Source: an uncultured Phascolarctobacterium sp.
Lineage (GTDB): Bacteria; Bacillota; Negativicutes; Acidaminococcales; Acidaminococcaceae
Assembly (NCBI GenBank): GCA_900545025.1
Contig: UQXH01000010.1
Location: 1-64,000, forward strand
Length of the DNA: 64,000 bases
Reading direction: 5' to 3'
The position numbers and the translations under genes are program-made. Every line of letters starts with the position of its first letter. Position 1 is the first letter of the stretch. Shown here one piece after another: positions 24,649 to 35,019 of this stretch. The notes under the pieces are model-generated. The model was not told the origin of the DNA, did no database searches, and saw only the letters and a list, made by a program, of their open reading frames with translations.

Positions 24649-25692
24649 TTATTTAGAAGTCATGAAACCTTTTTTGTATACGTCTACATTTTCTACGGCA
24701 ATGCCTGTACCCAGCGCAACGCAGTTCAGCGCTTCATCAGATACGTACACCGGCATACCTGTCTCACGGGAAATCAGACGGTCCAGATTGCGCAGCATGG
24801 AAGAACCGCCCGTCATCACTATACCCCTGTCCATAATATCCGCGGAAAGTTCCGGCGGCGTACGTTCCAGCGTATTGCGCACAGCATCCACAATGCTGCT
24901 TACAGGCTCTTCTACCGCCTCACAAATATGATTAGCGTCGATAATGATATTCTTCGGCAGACCGCTGACCAAATCGCGGCCGCGTACTTCCATGGTATCA
25001 GGATTTTCAATAGGCATAGCGGTACCAATCTCGATCTTAATGCTTTCTGCGGTACGTTCGCCAATCAGCAGATTAAAGGATTTGCGGATGTAACGCACGA
25101 TAGCCGCATCAATAGAGTCGCCGCCGGTACGGGTACTCTTGCTGACTACGATGCCGCCCAGAGAAATTACCGCAACCTCGCAGGTGCCGCCGCCGATGTC
25201 GACAACCATGCTGCCGGTAGCTTCCTGTACGGGCAGTCCTGCGCCGATAGCCGCTGCCATCGGTTCTTCAATCAGATAAGCTTCACGGGCGCCGGCTTCA
25301 ATAGTAGCGTCGATAACGGCACGTTTTTCCACCTCGGTAACACCGGAAGGAACGCCTACCAGGATGCGCGGACGTACAAAATTCCTGTTGCCCATAGCCT
25401 TTTTGATAAAATGCTTCAGCATGGACTGAGTAATCTCATAGTCGGCGATAACGCCGTCCTTCATGGGGCGGATAGCCACGATATTGCCGGGAGTACGGCC
25501 AATCATCCTTTTGGCTTCCGCACCGATGGCCAGTACCTCGTTAGTATCTTTCTCCACAGCCACTACGGATGGCTCGCGGATAATAATGCCTTTATCTTTA
25601 CAGTGTACCAGTGTATTTGCGGTACCCAGATCTATACCCATATCATCGGACATGTTGTTAAAAAAACTTATATTAGGGAAAGTAAACTTCAT
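24649..25692 (-). CDS. mreB: MreB, actin-like cell-shape protein
   Basis: MreB forms membrane-associated filaments that orient wall synthesis. The 347-aa protein has the actin-fold ATP motifs [16 protein letters not shown] near the N-terminus, [20 protein letters not shown] in the middle and [14 protein letters not shown] near the C-terminus. It leads the mreBCD-mrdA-rodA block and lies 23 bp after radC. Confidence 0.97.
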   Translation of the reverse strand: MKFTFPNISFFNNMSDDMGIDLGTANTLVHCKDKGIIIREPSVVAVEKDTNEVLAIGAEAKRMIGRTPGNIVAIRPMKDGVIADYEITQSMLKHFIKKAMGNRNFVRPRILVGVPSGVTEVEKRAVIDATIEAGAREAYLIEEPMAAAIGAGLPVQEATGSMVVDIGGGTCEVAVISLGGIVVSKSTRTGGDSIDAAIVRYIRKSFNLLIGERTAESIKIEIGTAMPIENPDTMEVRGRDLVSGLPKNIIIDANHICEAVEEPVSSIVDAVRNTLERTPPELSADIMDRGIVMTGGSSMLRNLDRLISRETGMPVYVSDEALNCVALGTGIAVENVDVYKKGFMTSK

Positions 25693-25715
25693 TTCCTGTC
25701 TGTCCTCCTAAAAAA

Positions 25716-26402
25716 CTATAATGCTCCATATTCCTGAAAACTGTAATAGGCTCCGTCGCCAATAATCAGATGATCTAAAAGCGGTATGCCTAATACCTTA
25801 CCCGATTCAACCAGCATGGCAGTAACCTCACGGTCCTCCCTGCTTGGCTGCGGATCTCCCGAAGGATGATTATGCGCCACGATGACGGCTGCCGCATGAT
25901 GCAGCAAAGCCGGAGTAAACACCTCTCTGGCATGCACCACGGAGCCTGTCAGCGTCCCTTCTGAGATAACCTCAGTAGCAATTACTCTGTTTTTACTGTT
26001 CAGCAGAACAGCTACAAACTGCTCCCTGGCTGCATAACGCAGCCGCGGCATCAAAAAATCCGCGCCTTCCTGCGCACAGCCGATATGCACTCGCTCCAAA
26101 GGACGCGCAGACGCTATGCGCCTGCCAATCTCCAGCGCTGCCAGCACGGTGGCAGCCTTAGCCTGTCCCAAGCCCTTGATATGCATAAGCTCACTTATCC
26201 GGGTGATTCCTGCCAGTCGGTTATACAGGCCGCCGTCTGCCGTCATCTCCCCGGCAATAGTCAATGCTGATTTTTCCGGCGTCCCGGTTCTGAGCAAGAT
26301 GGCAATAAGTTCTGCATCCGTCAGGCTTCTGGCGCCGCAGCTGGCCATCTTCTCCCTGGGTCTATCGCACAGGGGTATCTCCTTGATTGTCTTTTCCGGC
26401 AT
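25716..26402 (-). CDS. radC: RadC family JAB/MPN metalloprotein
   Basis: The 228-aa protein has an N-terminal helix-hairpin-helix-like region (RISELMHIKGLGQAKAATVLAALEIG) and a C-terminal JAB1/MPN domain with the metal motif HNHPSGDPQPSREDRE. RadC was once called a DNA repair protein, but its biochemical role is unsettled. The start at 26402 lies inside the end of maf (41-bp overlap) with AGGAG upstream. The order maf-radC-mreB is standard in Firmicutes. Confidence 0.95.
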   Translation of the reverse strand: MPEKTIKEIPLCDRPREKMASCGARSLTDAELIAILLRTGTPEKSALTIAGEMTADGGLYNRLAGITRISELMHIKGLGQAKAATVLAALEIGRRIASARPLERVHIGCAQEGADFLMPRLRYAAREQFVAVLLNSKNRVIATEVISEGTLTGSVVHAREVFTPALLHHAAAVIVAHNHPSGDPQPSREDREVTAMLVESGKVLGIPLLDHLIIGDGAYYSFQEYGAL

Positions 26403-26964
26403 GGCCGTCCACTCCTAATTTTGCCAGCATTAAATGCAAACGGGTGAGTGGCAAGCCCACAACGTTATTGTAACAGCCGTTGATTTTTTCTACAAAAACC
26501 GCGCCCAGTCCCTGGATACCGTAAGCACCTGCCTTATCAAGAGGCTCTCCGGTAGCGACATAGTCCGCAATTTCAGCGGCTGTAAGAGTGCGGAAAACCA
26601 CTTCTGTCTCACATACTTCTGCCAGCTGCCTGCCCTGAAAGCTTACAGCAACGCCAGTCAGCACCTTATGCGTCCTGCCGGAAAGCTCCGTCAGCATCCG
26701 CACGGCATCAGCAGCGTCCTTAGGCTTGCCCAGAATCTGTCCGTCCATGACAACGACGGTATCGGCAGCTACCACCGGCACTGCATCACCGCAGTCAGCA
26801 CACACTGCCCGGCATTTGCCGACAGCATTAGCCAAAACAACTTTGTCAGCCTCTTTGCCGCCAGCCAGCTCATCAAAAGCTGCCGGATGCACTTCGGCCT
26901 CGATACCGACCTGCTGCAGGAGCTGCAGCCTTCTGGGAGAAGATGAAGCAAGGATTACCCGCAT
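26362..26964 (-). CDS. maf: Maf-type nucleotide pyrophosphatase
   Basis: Maf proteins hydrolyse dTTP, UTP or modified nucleotides and influence septation. The 200-aa protein starts with the family motif ILASSSPRRLQLL, has VVAADTVVVMDGQILGKPKD and ends the domain with EPLDKAGAYGIQGLGAVFVEKINGCYNNVVGLP. This is a complete Maf/YhdE sequence. It overlaps radC by 41 bp. Confidence 0.96.
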   Translation of the reverse strand: MRVILASSSPRRLQLLQQVGIEAEVHPAAFDELAGGKEADKVVLANAVGKCRAVCADCGDAVPVVAADTVVVMDGQILGKPKDAADAVRMLTELSGRTHKVLTGVAVSFQGRQLAEVCETEVVFRTLTAAEIADYVATGEPLDKAGAYGIQGLGAVFVEKINGCYNNVVGLPLTRLHLMLAKLGVDGHAGKDNQGDTPVR

Positions 26965-26976
26965 AATACACTCCTA

Positions 26977-27408
26977 TTATTTACCTGGATTATCGCCCAT
27001 GTCGATAACCATTTTCTGCACTTCTATTTCTACGATAACAGGCTGCTTGCCCTGACGCATAGCGTCGCGCTTGAAGATACGCGCATAATTGATGGCAACC
27101 AGCAGCCACAGCACTATGCCGCCTGCGATAAAGTAAAGTCTGTCCATATGGAAGAAGATTGCCAGGCTGTTGCCGAAAGCAGCGCCGGCTAAAAGTCCCA
27201 GCACCGGCAGGCCGTACATAATCAGCTGGGCCTTACGTTTGTCCAGCTCCTGATATTCCACCCCGACTACTTCTCCGGCCTTAGCGTTGACAGGATTCCA
27301 GCAGTCAAGATATTTAGGCAGGTTACTGCCTGTACTCTTGGTCTTATCCACCTTTACCTCGGCTCTTTCGCCCTGTCTTTTGATTACGATACCTTTTATA
27401 TCAGTCAT
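26977..27408 (-). CDS. RseC/MucC-like membrane protein
   Basis: The 143-aa protein resembles RseC/MucC. The N-terminal beta region reads DIKGIVIKRQGERAEVKVDK and ends near NPVNAKAGEVVGVEY. Two membrane helices follow (about 62-84 and 90-110) with LIMYGLPVLGLLAGAAFG, then a basic cytoplasmic tail. RseC proteins usually carry a Cys cluster in the N-terminal domain that links them to SoxR reduction or Rnf. Here only Cys39 remains. Function in this organism is unknown. It lies 12 bp upstream of maf. Confidence 0.7.
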   Translation of the reverse strand: MTDIKGIVIKRQGERAEVKVDKTKSTGSNLPKYLDCWNPVNAKAGEVVGVEYQELDKRKAQLIMYGLPVLGLLAGAAFGNSLAIFFHMDRLYFIAGGIVLWLLVAINYARIFKRDAMRQGKQPVIVEIEVQKMVIDMGDNPGK

Positions 27409-27421
27409 AACTGAACCTCTC

Positions 27422-27715
27422 TTAATATGCTAAACTAAAAATATACCAGTAGCCGAAGCCAAAAATAACGCCATAAATAACAATGAAGACCAGGATACCT
27501 TCCAGACATCTGGGATAGCCGAAATTGATATACTCGCCAAAAATACCGCGTCTGTTGAAAAAGGTATACTTGGTACGACGTTTAAACCACTGTTCTTTTC
27601 TTTCGGGCCCGATAATCTTGGCTACTAAGAAAATATATAAGAACGCTAAAATAAATACCTGGATAATCCTGCTGCAGACCAGCACAGGAGCTACATGTGC
27701 GATTGCTTCTTCCAT
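27422..27715 (-). CDS. Small two-helix membrane protein, unknown function
   Basis: The 97-aa product has an N-terminal membrane helix (VCSRIIQVFILAFLYIFLVA), a basic aromatic loop (ERKEQWFKRRTKYTFFNRRG) and a second helix (GILVFIVIYGVIFGFGYWYIF). No family recognised. It lies 13 bp upstream of the RseC-like gene and 28 bp downstream of the first gene, so it belongs to the operon. Confidence 0.75.
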   Translation of the reverse strand: MEEAIAHVAPVLVCSRIIQVFILAFLYIFLVAKIIGPERKEQWFKRRTKYTFFNRRGIFGEYINFGYPRCLEGILVFIVIYGVIFGFGYWYIFSLAY

Positions 27716-27743
27716 TTCGTCCTCCTCAATCTACCTGTCAAAA

Positions 27744-28247
27744 TTATAATTCGATATATTTTTCCGGCATCTGTTTGCGCAGATGCTGCACGAACTGATC
27801 GCTGGCTTTAAACAAGAGTCCTGCCAGTTTGTTCTTCTTGCCTTCTGTAAACACCAGCAGACGCTGCGGATTAGAATCAAGAGAGCTGTAACGATGAATG
27901 TAATGGCTGATCTTCGTCTTACGGAAAAAGCTCTTGACATATCTGTTGGTAAAGCTTTCCGTACGGGTCAGGTCCACAGTGTAGCTGCGGCTGATGCCCC
28001 AACCGTGGCTTATTACTTCCAGACGGTGGTCACGGTACAAAATCAGGGTATAGCGGAAAGAAACACGCCAGATCCACAAAAGCAGGAAGCAGATATTCAT
28101 GCCCCAGCCCAGGACGTCTATCCTGCCGGTGGTATAATACCCATATCCTTCATAACTGAACAGCACGCCGATAATCAGCAGTGCGATAATCGCCACGACC
28201 TTTCTGTCGCCGCTGGCAGATGATTCCTCTCGATACAACTCTTCCAA
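27744..28247 (-). CDS. Membrane protein with possible bacterial PH-like domain
   Basis: I place the start at TTG 28247, directly after GGAGGGAA; this gives 167 aa. Upstream in-frame codons lack a ribosome site. Two membrane helices lie near the N-terminus (VVAIIALLIIGVLFSYEGYGYY and GWGMNICFLLLWIWRVSF). The soluble C-terminal part has the alternating pattern of bacterial PH (YdbS-like) domains: LILYRDHRLEVISHGWGISR, then ESFTNRYVKSFFRKTKIS and NPQRLLVFTEGKK. The PH assignment is tentative. First gene of the roughly 10.5-kb operon that ends with the radical-SAM pair. Confidence 0.7.
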   Translation of the reverse strand: MEELYREESSASGDRKVVAIIALLIIGVLFSYEGYGYYTTGRIDVLGWGMNICFLLLWIWRVSFRYTLILYRDHRLEVISHGWGISRSYTVDLTRTESFTNRYVKSFFRKTKISHYIHRYSSLDSNPQRLLVFTEGKKNKLAGLLFKASDQFVQHLRKQMPEKYIEL

Positions 28248-28310
28248 AATATTCCCTCCAAATTTCTTTATATAATTATAGGAAAACACTTCCCCTTATA
28301 AATCTTATTT

Positions 28311-28319
28311 ATTATATCA
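28311..28319 (-). promoter_or_regulatory. Extended -10 promoter of the mre operon
   Basis: The minus strand reads TGATATAAT, an extended -10 element about 65 bp upstream of the first gene. The -35 region is weak, as expected for extended -10 promoters. Confidence 0.55.
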
Positions 28320-28396
28320 AATTTTCCCCGTAAAGCATATACTTTCTTAAATACAAATTATGAAGAAAATCGTAAATTTTATAAAAGCAGGGGTAC

Positions 28397-28428
28397 AAAA
28401 AACAGACGGAGAATCCTCTCCGTCTGTT
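28397..28428 (-). terminator. Terminator of obgE-proB-proA
   Basis: A 12-bp stem (28401-28412 with 28417-28428) with loop ATCC and a run of T on the minus strand. Confidence 0.9.
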
Positions 28429-28444
28429 GCGTAAAATTTATTTA

Positions 28445-29701
28445 TCAGCCGCGCACCTGGCCGCTGCCGTTAATCAGATATTTAGTACTGGTAAGCTCAG
28501 GCAGCGCCATAGGCCCTCTGGCGTGCAGCTTCTGCGTGCTGATACCTATTTCAGCGCCGAAGCCGAACTCGAAACCGTCAGTAAACCTGGTAGAAGAGTT
28601 CACATAGACCGCAGCAGCGTCTACACGCAGCTGGAATTGCTGTGCATTGGCATAATCAGCAGTAACGATGCATTCGCTGTGCCCCGTGCCGTAAGCGGCA
28701 ATATGTGCCATTGCTTCCTGCAAACTGTCGACGACCTTTACTGAAAGCCGCAGATCGCCGTATTCCGTGCTCCAGTCTTCTTCCGTAACCGGCAGCACCT
28801 GACCGCTGAATGCCTGTACCCTTTCATCGCCGCGGATTTCCACGCCAGCCGCAAAATATTTTTCCAGCATGGGCGGCAGAAACTTACCGGCAATATCCTT
28901 GTGCACCAGCAGCGTTTCCATGGCATTGCACACGGACGGGCGCTGCACCTTGGCGTTATAGGCTATATCCATGGCCATCTGCACATCGGCAGAAGAATCT
29001 ACAAAGGTATGGCAGACGCCGGCGCCGGTTTCAATAACCGGTACAGTAGCGTTCATAACTACTGCTTTAATCAGGCCTGCCCCGCCGCGGGGAATAACCA
29101 CGTCCACCAAGCCGTTCATGTGGATCAGATCAGTTACCGCCTGACGGTCACTGGTGTCGATAAACTGCACTGCCCCTGCAGGGATGCCGGCCTGTTCGGC
29201 AGCTTCCGCCAGAACAGAAGCAATAATCTTATTAGACTGCATGGCTTCGCTGCCGCCTTTTAAAATAACGGCATTACCAGATTTCAGGCAGAGCCCGGCA
29301 GCATCGGCGGTAACATTGGGACGAGCCTCGTAGATAATGCCGATAACTCCCAGCGGTACCCGCACCTTGGTAACGGTCATCCCGTTAGCCAGACGACTGC
29401 CGCCAACTACGCTGCCTACAGGATCCTGCAGGGCGGCAACCTGTTCCATGCCTTCTGCCATCCCGGCAATACGCTGCTCCGTCAGCTTTAACCTGTCCAG
29501 CATGGAAGCCTTCATACCCTTAGCTGCTGCCTGTCGCATATCTTCGGCATTAGCCTGCAAAATCTCCTGCTGCCTGTCCAGCAAAGCACGTGCCATTGCC
29601 AGAAGCGCCTTATTTTTGACAGCCGTGCTTGTTACAGCCAGCTCTGCCGCAGCTTTTTTTGCTGCAATCGCTTTAGTCTTGACCAGTTCATAAGTTTCCA
29701 T
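28445..29701 (-). CDS. proA: Gamma-glutamyl phosphate reductase ProA
   Basis: Second step of proline biosynthesis: NADPH reduction of glutamyl phosphate to the semialdehyde. I place the start at ATG 29701 (METYELV), 6 nt after GAGGGG; an ATG two codons earlier touches that site. The roughly 418-aa protein is full length and carries the catalytic Cys in SVCNAMETLLVH and the NADP-region motif IIYEARPNVTADAAGLCLKSGNAVILKGG. It follows proB by 11 bp. Confidence 0.97.
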   Translation of the reverse strand: METYELVKTKAIAAKKAAAELAVTSTAVKNKALLAMARALLDRQQEILQANAEDMRQAAAKGMKASMLDRLKLTEQRIAGMAEGMEQVAALQDPVGSVVGGSRLANGMTVTKVRVPLGVIGIIYEARPNVTADAAGLCLKSGNAVILKGGSEAMQSNKIIASVLAEAAEQAGIPAGAVQFIDTSDRQAVTDLIHMNGLVDVVIPRGGAGLIKAVVMNATVPVIETGAGVCHTFVDSSADVQMAMDIAYNAKVQRPSVCNAMETLLVHKDIAGKFLPPMLEKYFAAGVEIRGDERVQAFSGQVLPVTEEDWSTEYGDLRLSVKVVDSLQEAMAHIAAYGTGHSECIVTADYANAQQFQLRVDAAAVYVNSSTRFTDGFEFGFGAEIGISTQKLHARGPMALPELTSTKYLINGSGQVRG

Positions 29702-29712
29702 ATCCATCCCCC

Positions 29713-30843
29713 TCACAAGATAACCAGATCGTCTCTGTGGATAACCTCATCAAAATTCTTATGACCTAAAAGCTCTTCTATTTCTCCCGAGCGGCAGCCT
29801 TTAATCTTGGCCAGTTCTTCTGAACCATAATGTACCAGCCCACGCGCCAGCTCATGACCTTGAGCATCTTTGACGCTGACGGTACTGCCGGCTTCAAAGC
29901 TGCCTTCCACACCGGTAATCCCTGCCGGCAGAATACTGCAGCCCCCGGCTTTATGCAGTGCTTTGCAGCAGCCTTCATCAACGATGATGCTGCCCATGAT
30001 GCGCGCGCCGAAAGCCAGCCAGCGCTTACGGAACTGCAGACGGTTCTCACGGCTTACAAACAGCGTGCCGATTTCCTCGCCTGCCACGATGCGGGGCACG
30101 GCGTTTTTTTCCGTGCCGCTGGCAATCACCAGATTTATACCGCTGCTGGTAGCAGCCTTGGCTGCCTGGATCTTGGTCGCCATACCGCCTGTACCGCGCA
30201 GCGTACCTGCGCCGCCGGCGCTTTCTTCTACAGCCGGAGTAATCTCCGTCACCGTATGCACCAGCCCAGCATCAGGATGGGTCTGCGGATTGGCCGTATA
30301 AAGCCCGTCCACATCGGACAGGATGATGACTAAATCAGCATCGACGATGCCTGCCACCAGCGCCGACATATTGTCGTTATCGCCTATTTTCAGCTCATCC
30401 AGCGCCACAACGTCGTTTTCATTGACAATGGGAATGACCCGCTGCCGCAAAAGCTCCATAAAGGTATTGCGGGAATTGGTATAACGATGTCTGTCCAGCG
30501 ATTCCGTCTTGGTCAGCAGTACCTGCGCCACTACCTGCCCATAATCGGCAAAGAGCTTTTCATAGGTATGCATCAGCACGCCCTGCCCCACTGCCGCCGC
30601 GGCCTGCTTGCCGGGTATGGTATCCGGCTTCCTGGGCAGGCCCAGCCTGTCTACGCCCACGGCTACAGCACCGGAAGTTACCAGTATCATTTCCTTACCC
30701 TGATTCTGCAGGTCGGACAATTCCCGCGCCAGCCTGTCAATCTGACTGAAATTACGCTTGCCGTTGCTGTAGGTTATCGTACTGGTACCAACTTTGACCA
30801 CTATTCTTTTAGCGGCTTTCAAAGCCTCTCTTTCCAAACTCAT
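29713..30843 (-). CDS. proB: Glutamate 5-kinase ProB
   Basis: Committing step of proline synthesis, normally feedback inhibited by proline. The 376-aa protein has the amino-acid-kinase domain (about 1-260; VVKVGTSTITY, GKQAAAAVGQGVL, NENDVVALDELKIGDNDNMSALVA) and a C-terminal PUA domain (about 280-365). It lies 39 bp after obgE and immediately before proA. Confidence 0.97.
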   Translation of the reverse strand: MSLEREALKAAKRIVVKVGTSTITYSNGKRNFSQIDRLARELSDLQNQGKEMILVTSGAVAVGVDRLGLPRKPDTIPGKQAAAAVGQGVLMHTYEKLFADYGQVVAQVLLTKTESLDRHRYTNSRNTFMELLRQRVIPIVNENDVVALDELKIGDNDNMSALVAGIVDADLVIILSDVDGLYTANPQTHPDAGLVHTVTEITPAVEESAGGAGTLRGTGGMATKIQAAKAATSSGINLVIASGTEKNAVPRIVAGEEIGTLFVSRENRLQFRKRWLAFGARIMGSIIVDEGCCKALHKAGGCSILPAGITGVEGSFEAGSTVSVKDAQGHELARGLVHYGSEELAKIKGCRSGEIEELLGHKNFDEVIHRDDLVIL

Positions 30844-30882
30844 ACCCTCATCCCCTCATCATATCAGTAAATTTTTCTGTGC

Positions 30883-32245
<1,363 letters not shown>

Positions 32246-32271
32246 TACCTGCCAGTTAAATTCACCGTTAA

Positions 32272-32299
32272 TTTACGTCAAATACTTATATGTTATAAT
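32272..32299 (+). promoter_or_regulatory. Promoter of the GNAT gene
   Basis: TTTACG (32272-32277), 16 bp, TATAAT (32294-32299), about 37 bp before the start codon. Confidence 0.6.
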
Positions 32300-32335
32300 A
32301 TAAAGCAGAAAATAAGCCGAAAGAAGGTATCCCCC

Positions 32336-32854
32336 ATGCTGCAGCCACATCCCCTTACAGGAGCGCGCCTGACATTGCTGCCGCTTTCTGTGCAGCAATA
32401 CTGCAGTTTTATCCATAATATGGAACATCTGGAACAGGAACTTGGCCTGCGTTATCACGGACGCCCCGTGGAAGGCCCCTTTCTTGCCGCGCTGCAGCAG
32501 CGTTACCTGAAGTTTCTGGCTGCACGCAGGCAGCCTTTCTTCCACACCCTGTGGCTTCTTACCCTGCCGGAAGAAAAACTCATTATCGGCAATATCGCCT
32601 TCAAAGGCAGTCCTGATGCGGCAGGCGCCGTCGAAATAGGCTACGGTATCGGCAGCAGGTTCCGCAGCTGCGGCTACATGACGGAAGCAGTACAGCTGCT
32701 TGCAGACGCCGCGCTTGCGCTGCCCTCCGTGCGTCTTGTTACCGCCATTACTGCCAAAGATAATGCCGCCTCTATCCGCGTCCTGCAAAAGAGTAACTTT
32801 TTTTACACCGGCGCCGACTATGTATATTTACACTGGGCAAAATCTTCCATATAA
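32336..32854 (+). CDS. GNAT family N-acetyltransferase (RimJ-like)
   Basis: The 172-aa protein has the layout of the RimJ/RimL-type acetyltransferases. It begins with LTGARLTLLPLS, and the acetyl-CoA loop region reads IGYGIGSRFRSCGYMTEAVQLL. Motif B follows: VTAITAKDNAASIRVLQKSNF. Substrate may be a protein N-terminus, an amino acid or an antibiotic; it cannot be told from sequence. Own promoter. No terminator is obvious between it and the downstream leu promoter. Confidence 0.9.
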   Translation: MLQPHPLTGARLTLLPLSVQQYCSFIHNMEHLEQELGLRYHGRPVEGPFLAALQQRYLKFLAARRQPFFHTLWLLTLPEEKLIIGNIAFKGSPDAAGAVEIGYGIGSRFRSCGYMTEAVQLLADAALALPSVRLVTAITAKDNAASIRVLQKSNFFYTGADYVYLHWAKSSI

Positions 32855-32895
32855 ATACAGATTGCTTTTTTCTTATCATTTTATCATTTTGCCGC

Positions 32896-32924
32896 TTGAC
32901 AACTTATCGTTGTGTTGTCATAAT
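32896..32924 (+). promoter_or_regulatory. leuCDB promoter
   Basis: TTGACA (32896-32901), 17 bp, CATAAT (32919-32924). An inverted repeat TGACAAC-N10-GTTGTCA (32897-32903 and 32914-32920) spans both boxes and could be an operator on top of T-box control. Confidence 0.75.
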
Positions 32925-32930
32925 GTAAAA

Positions 32931-33212
32931 AGCACACAAACGTGTCTACAAAACAATATACATACTAAAATGCAATGAACGGACAGATTTACCTGCCCCT
33001 GCTTACAGAGAGACGGCGTCCGGTGCAAGCCGTTACAGGACAGATAAAGAAACTCACCCGCAAGCAGCTGCTTTGACCGGGCTTCGGCCCTTCAGAAGCA
33101 GACGCAGCAGCAGCGTTATGCTACCGAATCAGCTATTCGGGAAAATGAAGAGAATTTTAGGGTGGTACCGCGATCTTCGCCCCTATCTGCAAGCGCAGGT
33201 AGGGGCTTTTTT
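32931..33212 (+). ncRNA. T-box leader, probably leucine-specific
   Basis: The leader carries the T-box sequence AGGGTGGTACCGCG (33159-33172), which pairs with the acceptor end of uncharged tRNA. An intrinsic terminator follows (33179-33190 with 33195-33206, then six T). A Stem I-like region lies upstream. The likely specifier is CTC (33053-33055), preceded by GAAA and followed by A as in known specifier loops; CTC encodes Leu, which fits the downstream genes. Uncharged leucine tRNA would allow read-through into leuCDB. The specifier position is inferred by eye. Confidence 0.93.
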
Positions 33213-33274
33213 ATCAGCTGTCTGCCGCAATAAGATTACTTTTATTTTATTATATTTATTGGAGGAATCAGTTT

Positions 33275-34540
33275 ATGGGAATGACAATGACAGAAAAAAT
33301 TCTTGCTAAACATGCCGGCCGCGACTGCGTCAGCGCCGGAGACCTGCTCGTTTCCCAGGTCGATATGGTTCTGGCAAACGACATCACCGGACCGCCGGCA
33401 ATCAACGAATTTGAAAAAATCGGACGCCCGGTATTTGATAAAAACAAGATTGCCCTGGTGCCCGACCACTTCTCCCCCTGTAAGGATATTAAATCCGCAA
33501 CCATGTGCAAGCGTATGCGCGACTTTGCCCGCAAGCATGAAATCAAAAACTATTTTGAAGTAGGCCGTATGGGCATCGAACACGCCCTGCTGCCTGACAG
33601 CGGCCTTGCCGCTCCCGGTGAAATCATCATCGGCGCCGACTCCCATACCTGCACCTACGGCGCGCTTAACGCCCTCAGCACCGGCATGGGCCAGACCGAT
33701 ATCGGCGCAGCTATGGCCAGCGGTACTACCTGGTTCAAAGTACCCCAAGCTATCAAAGTAACCCTCACCGGCAAACTGCCCCGTTTCGTGAAAGGCAAGG
33801 ATATTATCCTCACCCTTATCGGCATGATCGGCGTAGACGGCGCCCGTTACCAGTCGCTGGAATTCTGCGGCGACGGCATCAGCGAGCTTTCCATGGCCGA
33901 CCGCTTTACTATCTGCAATATGGCTATCGAAGCCGGCGCTAAAAACGGCATCTTCCCGGTAGACGAAAAAACCGAAGCCTACCTTAAAGAACGCGTTACC
34001 AACCGCAGCTGGGAAGCAGTAACTGCCGATGCAGACGCAGTTTATGCCCGTGAAATCACTATCGAGCTGGATAAACTCGTACCCGTCGTAGCATATCCGC
34101 ATCTGCCGGAAAATACCCATCCGGCTGCCGAAGGCCATGACATCAAAATCGACCAGGTTGTTATCGGCTCCTGCACCAACGGCCGTCTGGAAGACCTGGC
34201 ACAGGCTGCTGAAATTATGCAGGGACGCAAGGTATGCGACCATGTCCGCATGATCGTCATTCCCGCAACCCAGGAAATTTATAAAGAAGCAATGCGCCTC
34301 GGCTATATCGACACCTTTATCGACGCGGGCGCAGCCGTTTCCACACCGACCTGCGGTCCCTGCCTGGGCGGCTACATGGGCATCCTGGCAGCAGGCGAAC
34401 GCGCAGTCTCCACTACTAACCGCAATTTCCGCGGCCGTATGGGCCATGTAGACAGCGAAGTTTATCTGGCCAGCCCCTATACCGCGGCAGCAAGTGCCGT
34501 TACCGGCTATATCACCAGCCCCGAGGAGGTAATGAAATGA
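33275..34540 (+). CDS. leuC: 3-isopropylmalate dehydratase large subunit LeuC
   Basis: LeuC with LeuD isomerises 2- to 3-isopropylmalate. The 421-aa protein has the aconitase-type cluster cysteines Cys300 (GSCTNGR), Cys360 and Cys363 (TCGPCLGG). Its length marks it as the shorter LeuC2 type found in Firmicutes and archaea. The start at 33275 has a GGAGGA site. Its stop overlaps leuD by 4 bp. Confidence 0.97.
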   Translation: MGMTMTEKILAKHAGRDCVSAGDLLVSQVDMVLANDITGPPAINEFEKIGRPVFDKNKIALVPDHFSPCKDIKSATMCKRMRDFARKHEIKNYFEVGRMGIEHALLPDSGLAAPGEIIIGADSHTCTYGALNALSTGMGQTDIGAAMASGTTWFKVPQAIKVTLTGKLPRFVKGKDIILTLIGMIGVDGARYQSLEFCGDGISELSMADRFTICNMAIEAGAKNGIFPVDEKTEAYLKERVTNRSWEAVTADADAVYAREITIELDKLVPVVAYPHLPENTHPAAEGHDIKIDQVVIGSCTNGRLEDLAQAAEIMQGRKVCDHVRMIVIPATQEIYKEAMRLGYIDTFIDAGAAVSTPTCGPCLGGYMGILAAGERAVSTTNRNFRGRMGHVDSEVYLASPYTAAASAVTGYITSPEEVMK

Positions 34541-35019
34541 GTAAGGTTTGGCGCTACGGCGATCATGTAGACACCGACGTAATCATCCCGGCAAGATATC
34601 TGAACATTGCCGATTTCAAAGAACTTTCCGAGCACGCCATGGAGGATATCGACACCACCTTTGCTCCTAACGTACAGCCCGGCGACTTTATGGTAGCAGG
34701 CAAAAATTTCGGCTGCGGCTCCAGCCGTGAGCACGCTCCTGTGGTAATTAAGGAAAAAGGCATCAAATGCCTTATTGCTGACAGCTTTGCCCGCATCTTC
34801 TACCGCAACGCCATCAACATCGGCCTGCCGGTGCTGGAGATTGGCAGCGACGTGGAAAAAATCGAAGCCGGCGACCAGCTGGAAGTAGATATGAGCAAAG
34901 GCGAAATCAAAATCCTTAACAAAGGCATCACCATCCACACCAAGCCCCTGCCGGAATTCATCCAGAAAATTGCCGACTGCGGCGGACTTATCAACTATAT
35001 CAAAGGAGAAAACAAATAA
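34537..35019 (+). CDS. leuD: 3-isopropylmalate dehydratase small subunit LeuD
   Basis: The swivel-domain partner of LeuC. The 160-aa protein has the family motifs [16 protein letters not shown] and [14 protein letters not shown]. It is the short LeuD type that pairs with LeuC2. It overlaps leuC by 4 bp and leuB by 1 bp (TAATG), so all three are translationally coupled. Confidence 0.97.
   Translation: MSKVWRYGDHVDTDVIIPARYLNIADFKELSEHAMEDIDTTFAPNVQPGDFMVAGKNFGCGSSREHAPVVIKEKGIKCLIADSFARIFYRNAINIGLPVLEIGSDVEKIEAGDQLEVDMSKGEIKILNKGITIHTKPLPEFIQKIADCGGLINYIKGENK

Noticed and set aside
24532..25737. 401-aa plus-strand open frame opposite mreB/mreC
   Set aside because: Antisense shadow of clearly identified genes; no ribosome site and the sequence resembles no protein family. 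The same reasoning applies to long antisense frames opposite nrdD, leuC and aroB.
33242..34447. 401-aa minus-strand open frame opposite leuC
   Set aside because: Shadow of leuC, whose motifs and T-box context are unambiguous.
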